A stretch of 5,527 nucleotides of DNA from Kiloniellales bacterium. Its GTDB lineage: Bacteria > Pseudomonadota > Alphaproteobacteria > Kiloniellales > JAKSDN01. Position numbers and translations under genes: made by a program. Where the stretch lies: the NCBI GenBank assembly GCA_022360075.1, contig JAKSDN010000082.1, positions 1 through 5,527 of the forward strand, written 5' to 3'. Below, piece by piece: positions 1 to 5,527 of this stretch (positions within the stretch are counted from its first letter, which is position 1; each line of letters opens with the position of its first letter). Under the pieces are notes generated by a model. It searched no databases. It was given only the letters and a program-made list of their open reading frames with translations, and was not told the DNA's origin.

Positions 1-183
1 CTCACCACCGGCGACCACCTCGCCCGCAGCCTGACCGAGGACCTCTGGGCGGTCGCCGGCATGGACCTGATGCTGCTCGCCGGTGCGGCCATCGCGGCGC
101 TCACGGCCGGCCGGCTGCGGCGGCGGACGGGTGCGCAGCGCCCAGCCGATCGGCTGACGGTGGCGGCGGAGGCTGAGCGCTAA
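1..183 (+). CDS. C-terminal fragment of a membrane protein, possibly PepSY-TM (PiuB-like)
   Basis: The window opens inside this reading frame. Sixty codons are visible before a TAA stop; the N-terminus is missing. The fragment contains WAVAGMDLMLLAGAAIAAL, one hydrophobic membrane-spanning segment, followed by the basic stretch RLRRR. By the positive-inside rule this puts the C-terminus in the cytoplasm. The pattern of an H-L...W-x-x-A-G-x-D-L motif leading into a last helix and an Arg-rich tail recalls the end of long PepSY-associated transmembrane proteins of iron uptake (PiuB-like). That comparison is from memory of the family and too short to be firm; a DUF3649/DUF3325-type small membrane protein is an alternative. 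The gene ends 7 nt before the Fur-box-like site, with no hairpin terminator visible between them. It probably belongs to a separate upstream iron-related unit. Confidence 0.6.
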   Translation, partial: LTTGDHLARSLTEDLWAVAGMDLMLLAGAAIAALTAGRLRRRTGAQRPADRLTVAAEAER

Positions 184-190
184 AGCGTTT

Positions 191-209
191 GCGAATGATA
201 ACCAATTGC
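191..209. promoter_or_regulatory. Fur-box-like operator
   Basis: GCGAATGATAACCAATTGC matches the 19-bp Fur consensus GATAATGATAATCATTATC at 13 of 19 positions by direct count, including the central AATGATAA block. It sits within a wider imperfect palindrome whose ends are TTTGC at 188 and GCAAA ending at 212. Its position, just after the upstream stop codon and about 70 nt before the preferred sigma-factor start, fits iron-dependent repression of the sigma gene. This is the usual arrangement for iron-starvation sigma genes. No convincing sigma70 -10/-35 pair could be assigned around it. In some alphaproteobacteria related regulators (Irr, RirA, Mur) replace Fur, so the cognate repressor is inferred. 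Confidence 0.72.
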
Positions 210-280
210 AAATCGAGCTGAATCGCGCCATCGTGCCGCGCTTGGGTATCCAGCGAGTTCATATCAGGACGGTCGGAGCT

Positions 281-826
281 GTGGCGGGGGGCAGGAAGAA
301 GTCTGAGGCGCGCGGCGATGCCGAGCCGGCATGGCTCGACGTCTTTCTTGCCAACCGGACGGCCTTGCTCGCCTTCCTGACGCGCAAGGCCGGCCACCGC
401 CATCAGCCAAACGATCTGCTGCATGATCTCTTCATCCGGATGTCCAACAGCGCCGCGGTGGCGAGCATCGACAACCCGCGCGCCTACCTGTTCCGCGCGG
501 CGGCCAACGTGGCGATCGATGCGACGCGGGCCGAGCGCACGCGCAAGGCCGAGGTCCCGCCGCCGCCCATCGAAGACCTGAGCACCCGCGACCCCTCACC
601 CGATGCGCTTCAGACCGCGATCGACCGCGATCGCCTGCGCCGTCTCGACGAGGCCCTCGCCACCCTGCCCGAAGAGACACGAGCGATGATCTTTCTGCTG
701 CGCGTGGACGGGCTGAGCTACGACGAGGTCGCCGGCCTGTTCGGCGTCTCGAAGAGCACGGTCGAAAAGCGGGTGGCCAAGGCGATCCGCACCTGCAAGG
801 TGTACCTGGAGGGCGGCGAGGTCTGA
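281..826 (+). CDS. FecI-like ECF sigma factor (iron-starvation type)
   Basis: This is a 181-residue extracytoplasmic-function sigma-70 factor, predicted to direct RNA polymerase to iron-uptake promoters when released or activated by the FecR-like protein encoded next to it. Region 2 covers roughly residues 22-88 and includes NDLLHDLFIRM and the NPRAYLFRAAANVAIDATR segment typical of FecI-type factors. A Pro-rich, acidic linker (about 91-112) leads to region 4 (about 118-175), with LPEETRAMIFLLRVDGLSY and the helix-turn-helix VAGLFGVSKSTVEKRV. I chose the GTG at 281, which has AGGA at 266-269, an 11-nt spacing. Earlier in-frame TTG/GTG codons exist at 206, 233 and 242, but the one at 206 lies inside the Fur-box-like operator. 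The family homology begins only near residue 18. The start is uncertain; the identity is not. Confidence 0.9.
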   Translation: MAGGRKKSEARGDAEPAWLDVFLANRTALLAFLTRKAGHRHQPNDLLHDLFIRMSNSAAVASIDNPRAYLFRAAANVAIDATRAERTRKAEVPPPPIEDLSTRDPSPDALQTAIDRDRLRRLDEALATLPEETRAMIFLLRVDGLSYDEVAGLFGVSKSTVEKRVAKAIRTCKVYLEGGEV

Positions 827-832
827 TCGGCC

Positions 833-860
833 CGATACGGTTCTCGTCGTGCCATACGTC
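833..860 (+). promoter_or_regulatory. putative ECF promoter upstream of fecR (motif copy 1)
   Basis: In the 77-nt gap between the sigma and fecR genes, CGATACGGTTCTCG (833-846) is followed by 7 nt and CATACGTC (853-860). An almost identical arrangement with the same spacing precedes the receptor gene at 1770-1797. Read as an ECF promoter, TACGG (836-840) would be the -35 element and CGTC (857-860) the -10 element, with a 16-nt spacer. That geometry resembles the known PvdS-type iron-starvation promoters (TAAAT, 16-17 nt, CGT). Transcription would then start near 866, giving a leader of about 40 nt before fecR. Promoter activity and recognition by the neighbouring sigma factor are inferences from the repetition and spacing. 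Confidence 0.62.
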
Positions 861-903
861 ATTACCTTTTGACATATCATCGTCGCTGGACCATCGCTTG
901 ACC

Positions 904-1758
904 ATGGCCGAACGGCGCCCTTCGCGAGACCGAGATCACGAGGCCGGCCGTGCGCCCGATCCACTCGGGCCGGCGCTCGGCGCACTGCGAGGCGGCCGCG
1001 CCTTCCCGCCCGGATTCGATGCCCGCGCCATCGCCCGCCGCGCGCGCCGACGCCGTCGCACGCTACGCGGCGGCGGCCTCGCCCTTGTGGGGCTCGCGGC
1101 CCTCTGGGTCGTCACCGACTCCAGCTTGACGGCCGACTACAGCGCGCCCGTCGGCGCCGTCGAGAAAGTTACGCTGCCAGACGGAACCGTTGCGCAGCTC
1201 GACAGCGGCGCGTCCCTGTCCTGGTCGGAGAGCGACAGGGAAAGGCGCGTTCGCCTCCATGCCGGCGCGGTCGTTCTCGAGACGGCGGCCGGATCGGCCC
1301 GCGACTTCGTCGTCGAAACCGACACGCTCGAGGCCCGTCCGCTCGGCACGGTCTTCGCGGTCTCGGCCGACGACGGTGCCTGGTCGGCCCTGGTCGAAGC
1401 CGGTCGGGTCCGCGTCACCCTGCCCGGTAGCGAGACCAACGCCGTGATCGGTCCCGGGCAAGCCGTCGCGATCGATTCAGCGCGCAGCGGGTTCGAGACC
1501 GCGCCGGTCGACGTCGAACGGGCCCTCGCCTGGCGCGCGGGCCTGCTGGATTTCAAGAACGCGCCGCTGGCCGAGGTCATCGCCGCGCTCGACCGCTACC
1601 GGCCGGGCCGGATCGTCCTGCTGAACGACGAGGCCGCAGGCCGGCGCTTCGACGGCGTGCTCTCGCTCGAGAATGTCGACCGCTCGCTCGAGATCGTGGC
1701 GGACACGAGCGGCCTCGAGCTGCTCGCAAGCTGGCCGCTGCTCGCCGTTCTCCGCTAA
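904..1758 (+). CDS. FecR-like transmembrane sigma-factor regulator
   Basis: This 284-residue protein should carry the signal from the receptor's periplasmic STN domain to the sigma factor across the inner membrane. Residues 1-56 are cytoplasmic and very Arg-rich near the membrane (RRARRRRRTLR). A single transmembrane helix (about 57-70, GLALVGLAALWVV) follows. The periplasmic FecR domain (about 78-175) shows VTLPDGTVAQLDSGASL, RRVRLHAGAVVLE and VVETDTLEARPLGTVF, the family's characteristic strands. The C-terminal part (about 207-280) has LAWRAGLLDFKNAPLAEVIAALDRY, the FecR C-terminal signal-receiving module. The N-terminus lacks the usual FecR_N/DUF4880 pattern of W-L-x-x-L and a downstream aromatic-rich stretch, so the sigma-binding part is divergent. 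I chose ATG at 904. A TTG at 898 is 6 nt upstream and has a slightly better-spaced GGA (888-890). The gene follows the sigma gene after 77 nt. Confidence 0.88.
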   Translation: MAERRPSRDRDHEAGRAPDPLGPALGALRGGRAFPPGFDARAIARRARRRRRTLRGGGLALVGLAALWVVTDSSLTADYSAPVGAVEKVTLPDGTVAQLDSGASLSWSESDRERRVRLHAGAVVLETAAGSARDFVVETDTLEARPLGTVFAVSADDGAWSALVEAGRVRVTLPGSETNAVIGPGQAVAIDSARSGFETAPVDVERALAWRAGLLDFKNAPLAEVIAALDRYRPGRIVLLNDEAAGRRFDGVLSLENVDRSLEIVADTSGLELLASWPLLAVLR

Positions 1759-1769
1759 TTCACCTCGGG

Positions 1770-1797
1770 CGTTACGGTTCTCGCTCCCTCATCCGTC
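1770..1797 (+). promoter_or_regulatory. putative ECF promoter upstream of the receptor gene (motif copy 2)
   Basis: CGTTACGGTTCTCG (1770-1783), then 7 nt, then CATCCGTC (1790-1797), lies just after the fecR stop codon. It matches copy 1 at 13 of 14 positions in the left block and 7 of 8 in the right block, with identical spacing. The candidate -35 is TACGG (1773-1777) and the -10 is CGTC (1794-1797). Transcription would begin near 1804, leaving a leader of about 63 nt that contains the palindrome at 1811-1833. A sigma-dependent promoter directly upstream of the receptor gene is what the FecI/FecA paradigm predicts; assignment to this sigma factor is inferred. Confidence 0.68.
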
Positions 1798-1810
1798 GAG
1801 TCCTGTGAAG

Positions 1811-1833
1811 CGACTGCGACTGAGTCGCAGTCG
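1811..1833. repeat. perfect 23-bp palindrome in the fecR-receptor gap
   Basis: CGACTGCGACT (1811-1821), one central G (1822) and AGTCGCAGTCG (1823-1833) form a perfect inverted repeat with 11-bp arms. As RNA it would fold into a 9-bp stem with a CTGAG loop. No run of T follows, so it is not a classical intrinsic terminator. It begins about 7 nt after the start site predicted from motif copy 2 and ends 33 nt before the receptor's ATG. It could be an operator for a dimeric regulator, an mRNA-stabilising leader hairpin, or a REP-like element; the sequence alone does not decide. Confidence 0.8.
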
Positions 1834-1852
1834 GCATTGGATTCCGCGAACT

Positions 1853-1857
1853 GGGGG
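1853..1857 (+). promoter_or_regulatory. ribosome-binding site deciding the receptor start
   Basis: A GGGGG run lies 9 nt before the ATG at 1867 and is the only purine-rich, SD-like sequence near a start codon here. It favours ATG 1867 over the in-frame TTG at 1837, which would put ten extra residues in front of the signal peptide. Confidence 0.5.
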
Positions 1858-1866
1858 CACGTTGGC

Positions 1867-4320
1867 ATGCGAGTTTCACGACATTGGACCGGGCGGCTGG
1901 GCAAGCTTGCGCTGGTCATCCCTTTCTGTCTGCCCGCCCTCGCCGGCGCATCCGAGCCGAGTAGCGTCACGGCGCGGAACGATCCTCAGGGCTGGTCGCC
2001 GAACGGCTTGCGCTTCGACCGCGTCCTCGAGCTGGCACAGGCCGACGCCGTGCAGATCGACATACCCGCGCAACCGCTGAGCGACGCCCTGCGCGCGCTC
2101 GGCCGGCAGACCGGCTTGCAGTTCTTCGCCAGCAGCGAGTTGACGCAAAACCTGACAGCGCCCGCGGTGGCGGGCCGGATGAGCGCCGACGAAGCCCTGA
2201 GCCGACTGCTCGCCGGCAGCGGCCTGACATACCGCTACCGCGACACCAGCGTGGTCGCGCTGGAGCGCAATCGAACTGTGGCGGAGAGCGGCCCCATAAG
2301 ACTCGACCCCGTCACCGTCACCGCCCGGCGCACGGAGGAGCTGGTGCAGGACGTGCCGGGCAGCGTCTTCGTGCTGGGGTCGGAGGAAATCGAGAAATCC
2401 AACGTCGAGGATCTCGAAGATGTCGCGCTGCTGACGCCGAACTTCAACATCACCGAGACCGGCGATCGACAGAACATCAAGATATCTATCCGTGGCATTT
2501 CCACCTTGGTGAACACCAGTCTGGCCAGCGCTCCGGTGGTCGGCGTCTATCTCGACGAAGTGCTGCTGAACCCGACCGGTTCCTCGAATGGCATCGACCC
2601 GAATCTCTTCGATCTGGAGCGGGCGGAAGTGCTTTACGGCCCCCAGGGCACGGCCTTCGGACGCGGTACCATCGGCGGTGCCGTGAACTATGTCTCGAAG
2701 AAACCGACGGAAGGCTTCGAGGCGGAACTCGAAGGCGAGCTCGGCAGCCATCCGGACGGCATGGTGCACGGCATTGTGAACGGATCTCTGACCAGCGACC
2801 GTACCTTGATGGCCCGATTGGTTGCCGTTGGGCGTTACGACGACGGCTTCATCGACACGCCGATCATCGGCGGGTCCAACGACGAGCAGGACTACGGGGG
2901 GCGGCTCAGCCTGCGCTCCCAACCCACCGACCGCCTCACGCTCGATCTGGCCGGATCATTCGATCGCTCGGAGAACAGCGGTCCGAGCTGGGCTACGGTC
3001 GACAGCCTCGAGGGCGATGGCGACCTTGAACTGCGCGTCAACGAAGAATACGACCAGCGGATCGATCGCGGCCTCGTGACCTTCCGCGGGGCCTACGATT
3101 TCAATGCCGGAACCTTGATCGCCAACACGTTCTATCTCGATGTTGAAACATCGAACAGAGCCGATCTTGATGCATCGGAAATCGATGCCGGATTCTTCAC
3201 CGTAGACACATCGGACGACTCCATAGGACAGGAAGTTCGCTTCGAGTCAGACACTTTCCCGGTTCCGCTGCTGGGGGACGCCAGCTTTCTACTTGGCGTC
3301 AACGGCACATGGGCCGAGTCCAAGACAGGATATGAGTTTTTTACCGGCGGCACCGCCCTCGCCATAAATACACTTGGTTTCGGTACGGAGGTATTTGATG
3401 CCGGCGCCTTCGGCGAGCTGCGGTTTCGCCCGATCAAGAAGCTCGAGCTCACGGCTGGCGGGCGCTTCACCTACAATGAAGTGGAGGCGTCACAGGCCGG
3501 CTTCGAGGATGTCGGCCAATCCTTTACCAACTTCTCTCCCAAGGGCAGCATCCTTTACGACTGGACCGATGATCTCGCCACCTATGCTCTGATCTCAACC
3601 GGCTTCAAGTCGGGCGGTTTCAACACGCTTGGGACGGGACCGTTGTCGGGGCGCGCGTTCGACAACGAAACGGCCATCAACTATGAGGCCGGTATCAAGT
3701 CGAGTTGGTTCGATAAACGCTTGTTCGTCAATGCCTCCGGCTTCGCGCTGTTTTACGACAATCTCCAAGTCAACGAAGTCGTGGTTCTCAACCCGACGAC
3801 CAATGCTCTCGCCATCGACAACGCCGCCTCGGCGCGCAGCCTCGGCGGTGAGTTGGAGGTTGCCGCCTTGCCGATGGACGGCCTGCAATTGAACCTCAGC
3901 TACGGTTATGCCGACGCCCGCTTCACGGACTACGAGGACGCCCCCAACGGCGACCTGAGCAACGAGACCCTGCCGAACGCGCCGCGTCACACCTTGAGCT
4001 TCATTGCGGACTATTCCCATCCGGTGTTCGACGATTTCGCCGATGCCTTCATCCGGACCGAGTACAGCTACACGAGCGGCGTGCAAGACATCACGTCTCC
4101 CTTTCGAACGAAGTTCGATCCCTACGACGTGCTGAATCTGAGGCTTGGACTGCGCGCCGATCGCTTCGACATCGAGGCTTTTGTCGAGAATGTCTTCGAC
4201 GAGAAATACGCCACGGGAGAAATCGGCGCTACAGCCCTTCGGGCAAGCCGAGGTGTCTCCGATGTCGTCGAAGTCGGTACCACGCGCCGCTTCGGCATAA
4301 GGGGCCGGCTTCGATTTTGA
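1867..4320 (+). CDS. TonB-dependent transducer/receptor with STN signalling domain (ferric ligand unknown)
   Basis: This 817-residue outer-membrane receptor should import a ferric siderophore or similar iron complex using TonB energy and signal its occupancy to FecR. A signal peptide occupies residues 1-27 (basic MRVSRHWTGRLGK, hydrophobic LALVIPFCLPALA, cleavage near AGA/SE). The STN domain spans about 62-133 (VQIDIPAQPLSDALRALGRQ ... LLAGSGLTYRYRD). The TonB box is about 147-154 (DPVTVTAR). The plug (about 157-282) includes IRGIS, VYLDEVLL, DLERAEVLYGPQGTAFGRGT and GGAVNYVSKKP. The rest is a beta-barrel of ordinary length that ends in the outer-membrane terminal Phe (GIRGRLRF). About 34 residues separate the signal peptide from the STN domain. 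STN marks it as a transducer rather than a plain receptor, consistent with the fecI-fecR neighbours. The barrel does not let me name the ligand. The next gene begins within about 15 nt. Confidence 0.95.
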   Translation: MRVSRHWTGRLGKLALVIPFCLPALAGASEPSSVTARNDPQGWSPNGLRFDRVLELAQADAVQIDIPAQPLSDALRALGRQTGLQFFASSELTQNLTAPAVAGRMSADEALSRLLAGSGLTYRYRDTSVVALERNRTVAESGPIRLDPVTVTARRTEELVQDVPGSVFVLGSEEIEKSNVEDLEDVALLTPNFNITETGDRQNIKISIRGISTLVNTSLASAPVVGVYLDEVLLNPTGSSNGIDPNLFDLERAEVLYGPQGTAFGRGTIGGAVNYVSKKPTEGFEAELEGELGSHPDGMVHGIVNGSLTSDRTLMARLVAVGRYDDGFIDTPIIGGSNDEQDYGGRLSLRSQPTDRLTLDLAGSFDRSENSGPSWATVDSLEGDGDLELRVNEEYDQRIDRGLVTFRGAYDFNAGTLIANTFYLDVETSNRADLDASEIDAGFFTVDTSDDSIGQEVRFESDTFPVPLLGDASFLLGVNGTWAESKTGYEFFTGGTALAINTLGFGTEVFDAGAFGELRFRPIKKLELTAGGRFTYNEVEASQAGFEDVGQSFTNFSPKGSILYDWTDDLATYALISTGFKSGGFNTLGTGPLSGRAFDNETAINYEAGIKSSWFDKRLFVNASGFALFYDNLQVNEVVVLNPTTNALAIDNAASARSLGGELEVAALPMDGLQLNLSYGYADARFTDYEDAPNGDLSNETLPNAPRHTLSFIADYSHPVFDDFADAFIRTEYSYTSGVQDITSPFRTKFDPYDVLNLRLGLRADRFDIEAFVENVFDEKYATGEIGATALRASRGVSDVVEVGTTRRFGIRGRLRF

Positions 4321-4327
4321 GTGTGTC

Positions 4328-4331
4328 GGAG
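4328..4331 (+). promoter_or_regulatory. ribosome-binding site of the PepSY-TM gene
   Basis: GGAG lies between the receptor stop codon and two close start codons, 4 nt before ATG 4336 and 10 nt before ATG 4342. It shows the gene is translationally placed right behind the receptor gene, but it does not separate the two starts. Confidence 0.5.
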
Positions 4332-4335
4332 CGTG

Positions 4336-5527
4336 ATGCGCATGACCCTTGAGGTCGCCCGGAAAGCGGCCGCCGCCCCGCGCAACAGGCGCAAGCGCTC
4401 AACGGCCAACATCGCGTTTCTGGTCCATTCGGCCACGGGGCTGTGGCTGACCGTCCTGCTCGCGGTAGTCATATTCACCGGCACCATCACCGTGCTCTTC
4501 GCCGAGATCGACTGGCTGATTTATCCGGAGATGCGCGTGGCGCCGGCGGAAAGCCGCGTCAATCCCGGCGTGCTGTATGACAACGTGCGTGCCGCCTATC
4601 CGAACGTTGGCGTGAACAGGCTCCAAACCGCTGCCTTGCAGAAGCGCACCGCCGCCTCGGCCCTGGTCGCGGTGCCGGGTGGTGGCTTGCGTTTGGTCTG
4701 GGTCGATCCCTACAGCGGCGCGGTCACGGGAGAGACCGCCGTCTTCACCATCGGGCGCTTCATCAACCTGATGCACACCACGCTCTTCCTGCCGGTGATC
4801 GGCCGCTACTTCGTCAATTTGTTCGGCGTGATGATGGTGATCTCCATCGTCACCGGCCTGATCACCTACAAGAAGTTCTGGCGCGGCTTTTTCCGCCGGC
4901 CCCGCTTCGATCGTGACACGCGCACCTGGCTGGGCGACCTGCACCGCCTGGTGGCGCTCTGGTCGCTTTGGTTCCTGCTGATCATCGGCATCACCGGAGC
5001 CTGGTGGTTCTACATGAACCCGCTGGTCGAGCCGGCCGGTGCCCCGAACGTCGTCGCCGAGCGCCCCGAGCCGCCGAGGCTCTCCACCGCCGAGCTCGAC
5101 GCCCTCGGGCCGGACACGCCGACGCCGCGCTCCGGCGTGGAGATCGTGACGGCGGTCCGGGCCGCCTATCCCGACATGACGATCATGAACCTGCGCCCGC
5201 CTGCCAACGCCGCCCTGCCCTTCGTCGTGCAGGGCGATCGCGGCGAAGTGCTGATCAACGGCGGCGCCAACACGGTCTACGTCAATCCCTACACCGCCGA
5301 GATCATGGGCGCACGCCTGTCGGAGGACTGGACGGCGATGCAGCGCATCGACGCCGCCATGCACCCGCTGCACTACGGCACCTGGGCCAAGCGCGGCACG
5401 GCCGACCTCGCCGTCAAGCTGCTCTGGTTCCTGGGCGGCGTGGTCGCGAGCTTCCTCGCGATTTCCGGCCTGGTCATCTACCTCAAGCGCACGAAGCGCG
5501 CGGCCGAGGCGCTGCTGGCCGGCACGA
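4336..5527 (+). CDS. PepSY-TM inner-membrane protein, probable siderophore-linked ferric reductase (3' end beyond window)
   Basis: At least 397 codons are visible with no stop before the window ends. The layout is helix 1 (about 26-55), a PepSY domain (about 74-135), helix 2 (about 158-177), helix 3 (about 204-227), a second PepSY domain (about 264-327), and helix 4 (about 362-384). Histidines sit at or near the membrane segments: H31, H147, H203, H343 and H346. This is the PepSY_TM family of iron-regulated membrane proteins; FoxB of Pseudomonas aeruginosa is a haem-binding ferric reductase of this family. Reduction of imported ferric complexes in the periplasm or inner membrane is therefore a reasonable inference. 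The start is ATG 4336 or ATG 4342; GTG codons at 4333 and 4321 are also in frame. The gap of about 15 nt after the receptor gene implies co-transcription from the putative promoter at 1770-1797. Confidence 0.9.
   Translation, partial: MRMTLEVARKAAAAPRNRRKRSTANIAFLVHSATGLWLTVLLAVVIFTGTITVLFAEIDWLIYPEMRVAPAESRVNPGVLYDNVRAAYPNVGVNRLQTAALQKRTAASALVAVPGGGLRLVWVDPYSGAVTGETAVFTIGRFINLMHTTLFLPVIGRYFVNLFGVMMVISIVTGLITYKKFWRGFFRRPRFDRDTRTWLGDLHRLVALWSLWFLLIIGITGAWWFYMNPLVEPAGAPNVVAERPEPPRLSTAELDALGPDTPTPRSGVEIVTAVRAAYPDMTIMNLRPPANAALPFVVQGDRGEVLINGGANTVYVNPYTAEIMGARLSEDWTAMQRIDAAMHPLHYGTWAKRGTADLAVKLLWFLGGVVASFLAISGLVIYLKRTKRAAEALLAGT

Noticed and set aside
206..280. Longer sigma-factor N-terminus from TTG 206
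   Set aside because: The start codon lies inside the Fur-box-like operator and the added residues are not part of any sigma region. The GTG at 281 with an upstream AGGA is more plausible.
869..880. Sigma70-like TTGACA (869-874) and TATCAT (875-880) before fecR
   Set aside because: The two hexamers are adjacent rather than about 17 nt apart, and neither has a fitting partner at proper spacing.
1811..1833. Palindrome as a rho-independent terminator after fecR
   Set aside because: No T run follows either arm, and it lies downstream of the putative receptor promoter rather than before it.
1876..2922. 348-codon open frame on the - strand opposite the receptor gene
   Set aside because: The + strand there encodes the signal peptide, STN domain, TonB box and plug. 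The antisense product has no recognisable features.
3783..3789. GGTTCTC inside the receptor coding region, a partial match to the promoter motif
   Set aside because: It lacks the preceding TAC and has no CGTC at the conserved distance, so it is a chance match in coding sequence.
4399..5373. 324-codon open frame on the - strand opposite the PepSY-TM gene
   Set aside because: It is an antisense shadow in high-GC coding DNA. The translation is His/Arg/Gly-rich without domain-like order, whereas the + strand encodes a clear PepSY-TM protein.

Overview
The window is a compact, high-GC iron-uptake and cell-surface-signalling locus from a Gram-negative bacterium, most likely a proteobacterium. The evidence is an outer-membrane TonB-dependent receptor with a signalling (STN) domain, a FecI/FecR-type sigma and sigma-regulator pair, a Fur-box-like operator and strong GC bias at third codon positions. 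An alphaproteobacterium is plausible, but the sequence alone does not establish genus or family.

All convincing genes are on the + strand. Positions 1-183 hold the last 60 codons of an unidentified membrane protein. A Fur-box-like palindrome (191-209) follows at once. Then come an ECF sigma factor of FecI type (281-826), a FecR-like transmembrane sigma regulator (904-1758), a STN-containing TonB-dependent transducer/receptor (1867-4320), and a PepSY-TM inner-membrane protein (from about 4336) that runs off the end of the window. The last of these resembles siderophore-linked ferric reductases.

The expected working model comes from the Fec/Fpv/Fox paradigm. Under iron starvation Fur releases the sigma gene. 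A ferric ligand (identity unknown) binds the receptor, whose STN domain signals to the periplasmic part of FecR, and FecR then controls the sigma factor. The sigma factor raises receptor expression, and the PepSY-TM protein may help reduce or process the imported ferric complex.

The most interesting signal lies in the two short intergenic gaps. Both contain a near-identical 28-bp bipartite motif, CGWTACGGTTCTCG, then 7 nt, then CATNCGTC, with exactly conserved spacing. It occurs once upstream of fecR (833-860) and once upstream of the receptor gene (1770-1797). It can be read as TACGG, a 16-nt spacer and CGTC, a geometry that suits an ECF promoter, so it is probably the cognate promoter of the sigma factor encoded here. 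Just downstream of the second copy lies a perfect 23-bp palindrome (1811-1833), which would fall in the 5' leader of the receptor mRNA. No RNA genes, mobile elements or CRISPR arrays were seen.
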